Source: Selenomonadaceae bacterium
GTDB lineage: Bacteria; Bacillota; Negativicutes; Selenomonadales; Selenomonadaceae
DNA length: 36,808 bases
Assembly: GCA_017554235.1 (NCBI GenBank)
Contig: JAFZIV010000057.1
Location: 1-36,808, forward strand
Reading direction: 5' to 3'
The notes under the pieces were generated by a model, which saw nothing but the letters and a program-made list of their open reading frames with translations, was not told the DNA's origin and did not search any database. The position numbers were made by a program, and so were the translations under genes. Each line of letters opens with the position of its first letter. Position 1 is the stretch's first letter. Below, in pieces: positions 1 to 7,146 of the stretch.

Positions 1-341
1 ATAGGAATTGCCGTCACTTCCTGTAACTGCACGTGACAAAACGTGACGCAAAAAAGAAATGCGAAGAATATAAAAGTAATAAGAGGTTGGTATCTTAATG
101 ATTGTGTACGTTATAATGATAAAGTAGATTGGATAAGCGGTTTTACCAGGCGCAAGTTTATGTGAAAGATGTACAAGACGGATATATTAAGCCGACAGGA
201 AAAAATTAACACAGATACCGCTTAGTAAATCAGAGTTAGTACGTCACAATAACAGTTGGCAGTATTGCTATAGACAGGACGGCATTCATCCTAACGCTTA
301 GAGGCGTGGGAATTTTGACGCATTTAGGGTTAAAAAACATT
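1..341. other. No confident gene; possible 3' remnant of a coding region
   Basis: I find no complete gene here. A short plus-strand reading frame near 140-210 ends at TAA (about 208-210) with the residues VYVKDVQDGYIKPTGKN, which looks like the tail of a protein whose upstream part is lost or frame-disrupted. The motif ACGTGAC occurs twice near 31-48. Nothing else can be supported. Confidence 0.3.
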
Positions 342-962
342 TTAATTTGAAAATATAATAAAAATTGCTGCAAGCGCAAAATACGGACCATAGGCGAAAT
401 AACTTTTTCGCCCTTTTATTTTTGTCAAAATCATAATTCCCGCGCAGATTCCGCCAACGATACTTGCGATTAGCACGACATTCAAAAGATTTTCTGTACC
501 GAGCCAAATTCCAAGTACAGCGACTAGTTTTATATCACCGCCACCAATTCCGCCGGTCAACATTACCATTAATAAAAAAATCCCGCCGCCGATTACCGCC
601 GCAACAATTCTGTCGATAATTGGTAAATTTAAATGTATAGTAGCTACAACGCCGATTATTGCAAATGGTATCAGCATTTTGTCAAAGATAACGTATTGCT
701 CAAAGTCCGTGAAAATTATCAGTGCCAAAAAGAAAATCTCCGTCGCCATATAAAAGTTTAACGGCGCGGGGGCTGTAAAAATTTTTATAAGGCATAATGT
801 CAAAAATATAAATAAACATGGCTTGCGGAATTTTGAGCGGCTTGCAATTTCTTTAGGGAAACTTAACGGCGCGGACGGCATTGAGTACAAAAAATCTATC
901 CAGCGTGATCCGATAGCCGTCAATGCGATAGCGATTAAAATACTTGAAATTATTTCTGTCAA
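342..962 (-). CDS. Prepilin peptidase, A24 family (short form)
   Basis: Membrane aspartyl protease of the type IV prepilin peptidase/PilD family, which cleaves leader peptides of type IV pilin-like or competence pseudopilins at the cytoplasmic membrane face. The protein is 206 residues and almost entirely hydrophobic helices. The two family aspartates are visible: one in FTDFEQYVIFDKM (about residue 85) and the GxGD-type site in GGIGGGDIKL (about residue 140). A FAYGPYFALAA segment typical of the family is near the C-terminus. It lacks the N-terminal cysteine-containing methyltransferase region of full PilD (about 250-290 residues), so it may be a cleavage-only form. Start is a TTG at 962 preceded by GAGGAG at 6 bp spacing; I see no better ATG. 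No pilin genes are in the window, so its substrate is unknown. Confidence 0.85.
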   Translation of the reverse strand: MTEIISSILIAIALTAIGSRWIDFLYSMPSAPLSFPKEIASRSKFRKPCLFIFLTLCLIKIFTAPAPLNFYMATEIFFLALIIFTDFEQYVIFDKMLIPFAIIGVVATIHLNLPIIDRIVAAVIGGGIFLLMVMLTGGIGGGDIKLVAVLGIWLGTENLLNVVLIASIVGGICAGIMILTKIKGRKSYFAYGPYFALAAIFIIFSN

Positions 963-1085
963 AGTAAACTCCTCATAACCTTATCTACAAAAAAATTTAG
1001 CGGCTAGTGATTTTACCGACGCCTCGCCGTGAAAGCCCGTTAGCTATAGGAGATGAAATGGTGCAAAGCTGTACAACTTCATCAA
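963..1085. other. Flank between prepilin peptidase and IscB element
   Basis: Non-coding stretch. It contains GCCTCGCCGTGAAAGCCCG followed by TATAGGAG and an ATGAAATGG near 1057 on the plus strand. This could be the 5' remnant of an IS605-type tnpB start, but only about 10 codons remain before the IscB element's right end, so I do not call a gene. Confidence 0.25.
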
Positions 1086-1146
1086 ATATGCGCGGCGGAT
1101 ACCCCCTGCTTTAGCTGTGGGATGCGAAGCGACCGAATAGGGAGCT

Positions 1147-2345
1147 TCAGCTAGCCGCGCCACTCCTCTCTGTTAAATAACTTTTTCTTTTTGTGATTAA
1201 CTCCAATTTTTTGTAACTGATACCTGCTGATATGCTTGCTCTTCGTCCAAATATAAATCCTACCTCGCCTTTACATTTCACTTTATCGAAAAGCCTGTAG
1301 CCAAAAATTTCAAACGGCGATTGATTTCTTTTCCGAGTTCCACCTTTGTTAATCGTGAGCTTGTGTATCTGTCGATTGTGCTTACGTACCTGTTTCAAAT
1401 ACCAGAAATATTTAAGTCTTTCAGCGTGAACATTTCCTGCTATGCAGTATGCGTCAACGTAATGTTTCTTTGGCAATCCTAATCTTATCCGCGTGTTCTT
1501 CGTTATGTAGCCGAATTGACGGCGGGATAAATTTCTTTCAGTTTGTTAAAAAATGCCCGGCGCATTATCCTCATAAACGTTTCTGCCTTAAAACTTTGTC
1601 CGCGTTTTTGTTTCAGTTTGACTTTTCCTTCGTGATATTTTTTGTGGCACGTTTCGCAAAGTATGATTAAATTATTTGGAGCGTCTCCGCCTGTTTTTCG
1701 ACTTTCCAAATGATGTACATTCAAAACATTTTGCTTACTTTTACCGTAACAATATTGGCATTCGTGATTATCTCTGAACAATACATATTCCCGCACATTC
1801 CAAAAATTTAATTGTTCGCCTTGCTGATATTCTTCTCCGTTGATTTTCGGATTCTTGATTTTCTGAATATCAAAGCTCGCTGTCTCAACTATGATTTTCG
1901 TGACCGGCAGAATCTTGCAAACATTGTCCACAACTTTTAAATGTGTGTTGATTCTATTTTGAATTGTGGGAGCAAGCTAACCTTTATATTTTGCCTTCAC
2001 TCGATTTAAAAATCTTGGCTTACGATAACGAGTTTTGCGATTACGTCTTGCACTTCTCAATTCTCGACGTGTAGAAATTAATTCGGTGATGTCAGTGCGC
2101 AGTACAACTTCGGAGGCGTAGAGTTCTTTCTTTTTTGTAGACGCTGAAAGTCCAATGTGTTTTGCTCCCGCGTCTACTCCTAATGTTACTGATTGACGAT
2201 AACCGCTTGCACCATACAGAAACTGAATAGTAAACGGCTCACGTCTGATAACTTTTGCTTGCACGCTTTTCAAAAGTCGTCTAGCTTTTTGCGGTTTGCA
2301 CGGCATTAAAGATTTTACGTGCCTATTGATAACGTACACTAACAT
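1147..2345 (-). pseudogene. iscB: iscB, RNA-guided RuvC/HNH nuclease ancestral to Cas9 (broken by one stop and one frameshift)
   Basis: About 400 codons in three pieces. The N-terminal PLMP-type domain (VINRHVKSLMPCKPQKARRL) leads into RuvC-I (TLGVDAGAKHIGLS) and an arginine-rich bridge helix (RRELRSARRNRKTRYRKPRF). An in-frame TAG at 1977-1979 sits where the family has Trp (KGW-LAP), after which the same frame continues with RuvC-II (IIVETASFDIQKIKNP) and HNH (NVHHLESRKTGGDAPNNL, then CETCHKKYH). Around 1518-1522 a one-base frameshift moves the reading into GYITKNTRIRLGLPKKHYVD (RuvC-III) and the C-terminal RNA/TAM-contact domain, ending at TAG 1147. The catalytic Asp, Glu and His residues all survive, so inactivation looks recent. 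Start ATG at 2345 has GAGGAGG at 8 bp spacing. Family assignment is confident from motifs; function as a programmable DNA nuclease is known for the family. Confidence 0.93.
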
Positions 2346-2354
2346 AAAGTGTAC

Positions 2355-2366
2355 CTCCTCTCGGAG
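2355..2366 (-). promoter_or_regulatory. Hairpin occluding the iscB ribosome-binding site
   Basis: On the minus strand, CTCC-GAGA-GGAG forms a perfect 4-bp stem with a GNRA-type loop, and its 3' arm is part of the GAGGAGG Shine-Dalgarno of iscB. It sits at the 3' end of the omega RNA, so RNA folding or processing could limit iscB translation. Confidence 0.5.
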
Positions 2367-2520
2367 TTATAATCCTTCGCCAAAGTTATCCTGCGGTTTT
2401 GTATGCTTACAGCACCGTCCCTCTAGCTCAGGACTGTTTAACCGGTGCCCTTAGTGCTACAAGTTAGGATTAACGCTCGTAGGTAACTATACATTCGCAA
2501 GTAACGTAGTTTTTAGATAG

Positions 2521-2590
2521 TTAGTTGGGAGATCATTAGATCGTTAGTAAATTTTCTAGCTGATCCAACGATCTATGAACTATCAACTAA
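2521..2590 (-). repeat. Long inverted repeat replacing a short omega-RNA hairpin
   Basis: TTAGTTG (2521-2527) pairs with CAACTAA (2584-2590), and TAGATCGTT (2537-2545) with AACGATCTA (2567-2575). At the same place copies B and C have only a short AGTC/GACT hairpin. The arm is either an expanded RNA stem or a small palindromic insertion. Confidence 0.7.
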
Positions 2591-2649
2591 ACTTAGGCTA
2601 GCCAATCAGGGCTTTTACAAGCCCCGCCTTTATGTGTGGGGTTATTGAC

Positions 2650-3303
2650 TAAGTTTGGGAATTTTTGCCCGTAAAATGCAGGAACCGATAGAAATGATAA
2701 TTCCTGCGGAGTAGATTTAGGAGAAATCCATTTGATAGCGGCGTTTGAAAGTGAAGGAAAAGCAGTAATAATAACGGGACGCTATCTTCGCTCAATAAAA
2801 CAGTATCAGCTGAAAAAACTTGCAGAATTTGACCGTAAATTGTCGAAATGTAAAATAATTCCCGCCGCTATAAAAAATTGAGACGAGCAAAAAGAAGAAT
2901 GTTGCAGAAAACCAATGCACAGATACAAGATTTAAATCACAAGATAACACGAGCATTTGTAAAATGGGTATTGGAAAATAAAATATCGAAAGTGTATGTT
3001 GGCAATCCGGAAGGAGTACAGCGTAAGAAAAAAGGTAAAAAAGTGAATCAAAAGCTGTCGCGTTGGAATTTCGGGGTACACTTAAAATATTTGGAATATA
3101 AGCTTGCGGAAGTAGGAATAAAATTGGAAAAAAACAACGAAGCCTACTCAACGCAAACGTGTCCGCAATATGGAAGGCGGCATAAATGTAGCGGTAGGAA
3201 TAGAGATGTACACGGAGCGCGAAATATTTTAAGTTTGGGATTAAATCAAAGAATTTGCATAACGACAAAAATAAAAGAAACAAAGTATCTACGGACAGCG
3301 TAA
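2650..3303 (+). pseudogene. tnpB: tnpB remnant (IS200/IS605 RNA-guided nuclease), 5'-truncated and frameshifted
   Basis: Translated fragments match TnpB in order: QEPIEMIIPAE, a frame change near 2703, then RuvC-I as CGVDLGEIHLIAAFESEGKA and GRYLRSIKQYQLKKLAEF. A second frame change lies near 2875. The rest follows as RRAKRRMLQKTNAQIQDLNH, RuvC-II KVYVGNPEGVQ, the SRWNFG segment, EAYSTQTCPQYGRRH and the RuvC-III region DVHGARNI. The N-terminal half (over 100 residues before RuvC-I) is missing. The zinc finger is damaged: the second Cys of the first CxxC is Tyr, and the second CxxC block is deleted between SGRN and RDVHG. The 5' break coincides with the left end of the IscB element, which suggests that IscB insertion or a later deletion cut it. 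Non-functional as a nuclease. Confidence 0.88.
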
Positions 3304-3475
3304 GCCTGAAGTAGTAGTGCAGGCACGCGCCACGATTTTTATCGCGTTGCTGATTTTGTTAAATGTTAAGACAACAAGTGTTCGTAAAGACCTTGTGTTT
3401 AGTCTTTGACTACCTTGCTTACATTATTTAATAAAAAATCAGAAGCCCCCAAGTGTGAAGTGTCACCAGCCGCCC
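3304..3475 (+). other. Right-end region of the tnpB element (possible relic reRNA)
   Basis: Downstream of tnpB is a structured stretch: AAGAC (3368-3372) with GTCTT (3402-3406), enclosing ACAAG (3374-3378) with CTTGT (3392-3396). A GAAGCCCCCAAGTGTGAAG segment (3442-3460) resembles IS605-family right-end hairpins. TnpB guide RNAs normally cover the tnpB 3' end up to the right end, so this is the expected place for one. Its activity is doubtful because tnpB is broken. Confidence 0.45.
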
Positions 3476-3502
3476 AAGCTCCAATCTTATTTATAAATTT
3501 TT

Positions 3503-5056
3503 TTAAATCGCAAACGAATCAACCAAAGATAAACCGAAATATACGATACAGCCCATCATGATTATGAAGGGCAGAAAAACTTTAATTGCGAACTTCATAA
3601 TTTGACTTTCTACGCCGTGAATACCGACAGCCGCCACGCCAATAGCGATTGATTGCGGAGAAATAATTTTACCGACACACGCACCGGCCGCATTAGCCGC
3701 CGCCATCCACGCTTGCCCGACTTTACTTGCACCTATGACTGCCGCCGAATCTGCTTGTAAATTTCCAAAAAGTACGCCGCTCGTCGTAGCAGACCCTGTG
3801 ATAAATGAACCTGCCGCACCAATAAGCGGAGAAATTGCGGGATAAAATGTTCCTGTTGCCTCAACCGTTGTAGTTGCCATTGTATTTATCATTCCGCTGT
3901 AGCCCATTATGCGTGCAGTGCCAATTATCGTTATCATCGTTATGAACGTCGGCACAAGCGTTTTAACTGTCCTGTTTAAGACGCTCAACATATCGCTGAC
4001 AGTTGCGCCTTGTACAAATCCCGAAATTATCGCCGAAGTTAAAATTAATGTACCGGGTGTAACAATCCAAACGAAAGTATAAGGTCCTGCGCCTTCGCCT
4101 GTGTAAATAGGTATCGAAGTTTTAAATTGAATTAACAATTCATGAACGGGCGGAACAAGTTTTGAAGTTAATATTAAAAAGACAAAAATTAAAATAAATG
4201 GCAACCACGCTTTGATAGCTTTTGAAGTGCTTATTTCAGACTTTTCTTCCGGAACTTCAATTTCGTAATCCGGATTATGAACGGGGAACATTCTCGCGTA
4301 GACGACAATCAATCCCATTGAAAAAATTGCTCCCGCAACGCCTGAAAGTCCTGCTCCCATAAAATATCCCGCGATAAGTGCCGGTAATAAAAATCCCAAG
4401 CCTGCCACAAGACAAACTGGAATCATTCCGTTTAAAGCTTTTAAAGATTTTCCGAAAATCACGAGCATTAAAAACGGCATTATAATCATCATTAAAGCGA
4501 GTTGAATTGTAGTAAACGTAGCAATTTGTGAACCTTCAAAGTTCGTCAACTGGGCAAGTGTTGTAAGCGGCAATCCGATTGAACCGTAAGACGATTGAAC
4601 TGCATTTGCCAAAAGACAAACTATAATAGCTGAAATTGGATTTATACCGATACTTGCCAACATGGACGCGCCTATTGCTACCGCCGTGCCGAAGCCTGAC
4701 ATACACTCCAAAAAGCCGCCGAAGCCCCACGCTATTAACAAAACTATTACACGTTGATCTGTGCTGACGGAATTTAACATTTCTTTGATTGTTTCAATTC
4801 CTTTGGTATATACCGACAAATTGTAAGTGAAAATCGCTGAAATGATAACCCAAATGATAGGCCACAGTGCCATTGTGCCGCCTTCCAACGCCGCCGTAAT
4901 TGCGTTTTGATACGTCATATCGAAAACGTTTGACGCTACTATAAATGAAATTATAAGAGCTACCGCGCATGCCTGATACGCCGGCAATTTCAGGACAATC
5001 AGCGCGATTATCAACCAGATTATCGGTGCCAGTGCGGCAAAAAACATCATATCCAC
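3503..5056 (-). CDS. lldP: L-lactate permease (LctP/LldP family)
   Basis: Inner-membrane lactate:proton symporter of TC family 2.A.14, 517 residues, in the usual 510-560 range. About 12 or more hydrophobic segments run through the whole protein. The family-diagnostic loop GFGGFLECMSGFGTAVAIGA is at about residues 110-130, followed by NAVQSSYGSIGLPLTTLAQL, and late in the protein AGSFITGSATTSGVLFGNLQ and GKIISPQSIAIG. The start is GTG at 5056 behind an AG-rich stretch (GGGAGAGGATGAGGG); an ATG two codons further in (5050) is an alternative. It is a single gene with no lactate dehydrogenase or regulator beside it, and the decayed IS element lies immediately downstream. Confidence 0.95.
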   Translation of the reverse strand: MDMMFFAALAPIIWLIIALIVLKLPAYQACAVALIISFIVASNVFDMTYQNAITAALEGGTMALWPIIWVIISAIFTYNLSVYTKGIETIKEMLNSVSTDQRVIVLLIAWGFGGFLECMSGFGTAVAIGASMLASIGINPISAIIVCLLANAVQSSYGSIGLPLTTLAQLTNFEGSQIATFTTIQLALMMIIMPFLMLVIFGKSLKALNGMIPVCLVAGLGFLLPALIAGYFMGAGLSGVAGAIFSMGLIVVYARMFPVHNPDYEIEVPEEKSEISTSKAIKAWLPFILIFVFLILTSKLVPPVHELLIQFKTSIPIYTGEGAGPYTFVWIVTPGTLILTSAIISGFVQGATVSDMLSVLNRTVKTLVPTFITMITIIGTARIMGYSGMINTMATTTVEATGTFYPAISPLIGAAGSFITGSATTSGVLFGNLQADSAAVIGASKVGQAWMAAANAAGACVGKIISPQSIAIGVAAVGIHGVESQIMKFAIKVFLPFIIMMGCIVYFGLSLVDSFAI

Positions 5057-5356
5057 AAAACCCTCATCCTCTCCCTTAAAAATTTTTACATAAACCTTAT
5101 AAACATTTTTTTATTTTCAAGATATTATTACGACAAGGACAACTATAAATTTTGTCTGCGATGTTTTGTCAAAAATTCCTAACGCATCTCTTAATATTTT
5201 ATACTAAAATTTCAATTTTATTATAAGGCATTGTGTACAAAACTTCAACAAAAATTTATATTCGTAACTTTATGATTTTTTATTGGCTATAGACGTGTAA
5301 TTCGGTATTTGGTATAATTTTTTAGCTAAACAGCGATAAAATTTTGAGGTGAAATC
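5057..5356. other. Divergent intergenic region
   Basis: 300 bp between lldP (minus) and the AIM24-family gene (plus). It is AT-rich and contains the plus-strand promoter described separately. I see no RNA gene or reading frame worth calling. Confidence 0.6.
5290..5318 (+). promoter_or_regulatory. Sigma-A-type promoter for the AIM24-family gene
   Basis: -35 TAGACG (5290-5295), 17-bp spacer, -10 TATAAT (5313-5318). The gene's GAGGTG ribosome-binding site and ATG follow 29-39 bp downstream. Confidence 0.55.
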
Positions 5357-6043
5357 ATGAAGTATGAAATTTTATATCCTGAAGCTTTTCCTGTCGTAAG
5401 ATTTTATTTAAAACGCGGCGAAAAAATAAAAGCCGAATCGGACGCGATGATTGCAATGTCAGCAACGGTTGACGTTGACGGAAAATTGGAAGGCGGAATT
5501 TTAAGCGGACTTGCAAGAAAATTTTTTTCCGGCGAAAGTATGTTCTTTCAGGAATTATCAGCTAAGCGCGGCGACGGAGAAGTTTTGATTGGACATGCAC
5601 AGCCCGGAGGAATTTTAGATTTGGAACTTGACGGAAGTTACGGCTTGACAGTTCAGAAAGACGGTTTTTTAGCGTCGACGGATGGAATTGAAGTCAATAC
5701 GAAGATACAAAATTTGACACGCGGGCTTTTTAGCGGCGAAGGATTTTTTATTTTGAATATTCGTGGACGCGGTACGGTTTTCGTATCGAGCTATGGCGTG
5801 ATTCATCCTATAAATCTTGAAGACGGCGAAGAGGTCATTATTGACAACGGTCATCTTGTCGCATGGCCTGATTATATGGATTACAAAATTGAAAAGGCGT
5901 CAAGCGGATTTATTTCAAGTATGACTTCGGGCGAAGGATTAGTTTGCAGATTTCGCGGACCCGGTACTGTGCTGATTCAGACGCGTAATCCCGGTTCTTT
6001 CAAAAATTGGTTGCTTTCAATGTTTCCGACGCTTGCCAAATAA
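5357..6043 (+). CDS. AIM24/TIGR00266 family protein
   Basis: A 228-residue soluble protein of the widespread AIM24 (TIGR00266) family, predicted to fold as a beta-rich trimer-like barrel; its biochemical role is not established. Family features visible are the repeated glycine-rich SGE blocks (LARKFFSGESMFFQELSA, TRGLFSGEGFFILNIRGRG, ISSMTSGEGLVCRFRGPG) and the ending IQTRNPGSF. No signal peptide or membrane segment is apparent. The start ATG has GAGGTG at 7 bp and its own promoter. It sits between lldP and rsmD without an obvious functional link. Family assignment is confident; function is unknown. Confidence 0.9.
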   Translation: MKYEILYPEAFPVVRFYLKRGEKIKAESDAMIAMSATVDVDGKLEGGILSGLARKFFSGESMFFQELSAKRGDGEVLIGHAQPGGILDLELDGSYGLTVQKDGFLASTDGIEVNTKIQNLTRGLFSGEGFFILNIRGRGTVFVSSYGVIHPINLEDGEEVIIDNGHLVAWPDYMDYKIEKASSGFISSMTSGEGLVCRFRGPGTVLIQTRNPGSFKNWLLSMFPTLAK

Positions 6044-6047
6044 ATTC

Positions 6048-6077
6048 TTGCAAGTGACATTAACTTTGTGATAAAAT
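6048..6077 (+). promoter_or_regulatory. Promoter immediately before rsmD
   Basis: TTGCAA (6048-6053), 18-bp spacer, TAAAAT (6072-6077). Transcription would start around 6084, only a few bases before the rsmD ATG at 6087, which has no Shine-Dalgarno. Confidence 0.5.
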
Positions 6078-6086
6078 ACGCGGGCT

Positions 6087-6644
6087 ATGAGAATTATCAC
6101 GGGCAAAGTAAAAGGTTTAAAGTTAAAAGCTCCAAGTGGATTTTCAACGCGACCGACTTCAGATCGCGTGAAAGAATCTGTCTTTAATGTGCTAAACGGT
6201 ATGATTGACTTTTCAGAAGTTGACGCGGTATTAGACGTTTTTGCAGGGACGGGTTCATTAGGACTCGAATCACTTTCACGCGGCGCAAAGTTGGCAACCT
6301 TCATAGATTTTGCAACGACAGAAATTATTTCTGAAAATACTCGTCGTGCCAAGTTTGAAAACTCTACAACAATTCTGCGCGGCGACTTCAATAAAATGTT
6401 GCGCAAAATCTCTCAACAACAAAAAACTTTTGATTTAATCTTCATAGATCCGCCGTATAAAAAAAATTTGGTTGAAGCTACTCTTGAACTTATTGACGAA
6501 TTGAAACTTTTAAAAAATGACGGCTTGATAATCGTCGAACACGGCGCGGATGAAATTTTAGATATGAAAAGTTTTAATTCAATCAGGAAAATAAATTACG
6601 GGCGTACAACCGCCATTGAATTTTTAGTGGTGAAAAGTGATTAG
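6087..6644 (+). CDS. rsmD: 16S rRNA (guanine(966)-N2)-methyltransferase RsmD
   Basis: SAM-dependent methyltransferase that modifies G966 of 16S rRNA during 30S assembly; 185 residues, the normal size. The N-terminus MRIITGKVKGLKLKAP and the TRPTSDRVKESVFNVL block are diagnostic. The SAM-binding motif is DVFAGTGSLGLESLSRGA (about residues 50-67), and the catalytic tetrapeptide DPPY lies in FDLIFIDPPYKK (about residue 125). The next gene, coaD, overlaps its stop by 8 bp, the usual rsmD-coaD arrangement, so the two are probably translated from one message. No ribosome-binding site is visible before the ATG, and the nearest promoter leaves almost no leader. Confidence 0.95.
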   Translation: MRIITGKVKGLKLKAPSGFSTRPTSDRVKESVFNVLNGMIDFSEVDAVLDVFAGTGSLGLESLSRGAKLATFIDFATTEIISENTRRAKFENSTTILRGDFNKMLRKISQQQKTFDLIFIDPPYKKNLVEATLELIDELKLLKNDGLIIVEHGADEILDMKSFNSIRKINYGRTTAIEFLVVKSD

Positions 6645-7122
6645 AAAAGGAATTTGCACGGGAAGTTTTGATCCCGTAACTAACGGACACATAAATATTT
6701 TTGAGCGGGCAGCTAAGCTTGTCGACGAATTAACCGTTTGCGTTTTTGTCAATAAGCGAAAGACGTATTTGTTTGACGTGGAAGAAAGAGTTAAGCTTTT
6801 ACAAAAAGCTACAGAACATATCCCAAATGTCAAGGTTGATTCTTTCGATGGGCTTGTAGCAGATTATGTAAAATTACACGACATAAATACGATTATTCGC
6901 GGCTTACGTTCGACGGCAGATTTTGAAACAGAATTTAATCAGGCTCAATTCACTAAGTATTTAACATCAGAAGTCGAAATTATTTTTTTGTTGACAGAAA
7001 TAAAATTTTCGTTTATAAGTTCTTCGGGAGTTCGTGAACTTGCAAAATTTCACGGAGATATTAGCGGGCTAGTTCCCAAATGCGTGGAAGTTGCATTAAA
7101 GAAAAAAATCGAGGAATTGTAA
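6637..7122 (+). CDS. coaD: Phosphopantetheine adenylyltransferase
   Basis: Catalyses the penultimate step of coenzyme A synthesis, transferring AMP from ATP to 4'-phosphopantetheine. It is 161 residues, the standard length. The nucleotidyltransferase motif TGSFDPVTNGHINI (T/HxGH family) is at the N-terminus. The substrate-binding RGLRSTADFETEFNQAQ is at about residues 88-105, and the C-terminal ISSSGVRELAKFHGDISGLVP is characteristic. Start is GTG at 6637, overlapping rsmD by 8 bp; the frame offers no earlier usable start. It forms a unit with rsmD and probably the following coiled-coil gene. Confidence 0.96.
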   Translation: MIRKGICTGSFDPVTNGHINIFERAAKLVDELTVCVFVNKRKTYLFDVEERVKLLQKATEHIPNVKVDSFDGLVADYVKLHDINTIIRGLRSTADFETEFNQAQFTKYLTSEVEIIFLLTEIKFSFISSSGVRELAKFHGDISGLVPKCVEVALKKKIEEL

Positions 7123-7146
7123 ACTAAAAGGAGTCGTTACTGAATT

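Larger units (their letters stand above)
1086..2649 (-). mobile_element. IscB (HEARO-type, IS605-superfamily) element, copy A
   Basis: The unit reads on the minus strand as omega RNA, then decayed iscB, then a right end. The right-end sequence, containing CCCACAGCTAAA and GGGGGTATCC with CCGCGCATAT at the boundary, lies at about 1086-1122. It recurs at 9429-9463 behind the IscB-less copy B. The left end is set where the RNA scaffold similarity begins (GTCAATAACC, 2649). Beyond both right ends the flank reads TGATGA within a few bases. No tnpA transposase gene is present, so mobility would depend on a transposase in trans. Exact termini are inferred from comparing copies A and B only. Confidence 0.7.
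2346..2649 (-). ncRNA. Omega RNA (HEARO) of IscB copy A
   Basis: Guide-scaffold RNA of IscB, transcribed on the minus strand directly upstream of iscB. The core GCATACAAAACCGCAGGATA followed by ACTTTGGCGAAGGATTAT (2369-2406 region) is nearly identical in copies at 9305 and 23707. Paired elements change on both sides between copies: GGGCT/AGCCC here versus GAACT/AGTTC at 23563; CTACGA/TTGTAG here versus CGGCGGA/TCTGCCG elsewhere; GTCCT/AGGGAC here versus GTTCT/AGGAAC elsewhere. By family knowledge the guide lies at the 5' end, i.e. in flanking DNA just beyond 2649, which here is tnpB antisense sequence. An arm at 2521-2590 is much longer than in the other copies. Boundaries are comparative estimates. 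Confidence 0.82.

Noticed and set aside
1054-1090. ATG with GGAG ribosome-binding site as a tnpB or other gene start
   Set aside because: Only about ten codons precede the IscB element end, and no recognisable TnpB N-terminus follows; kept only as a remark.
4536-4730. Small reading frames inside lldP, addA, fbp and other large genes
   Set aside because: They are overlapping frames without ribosome-binding sites or recognisable protein features.
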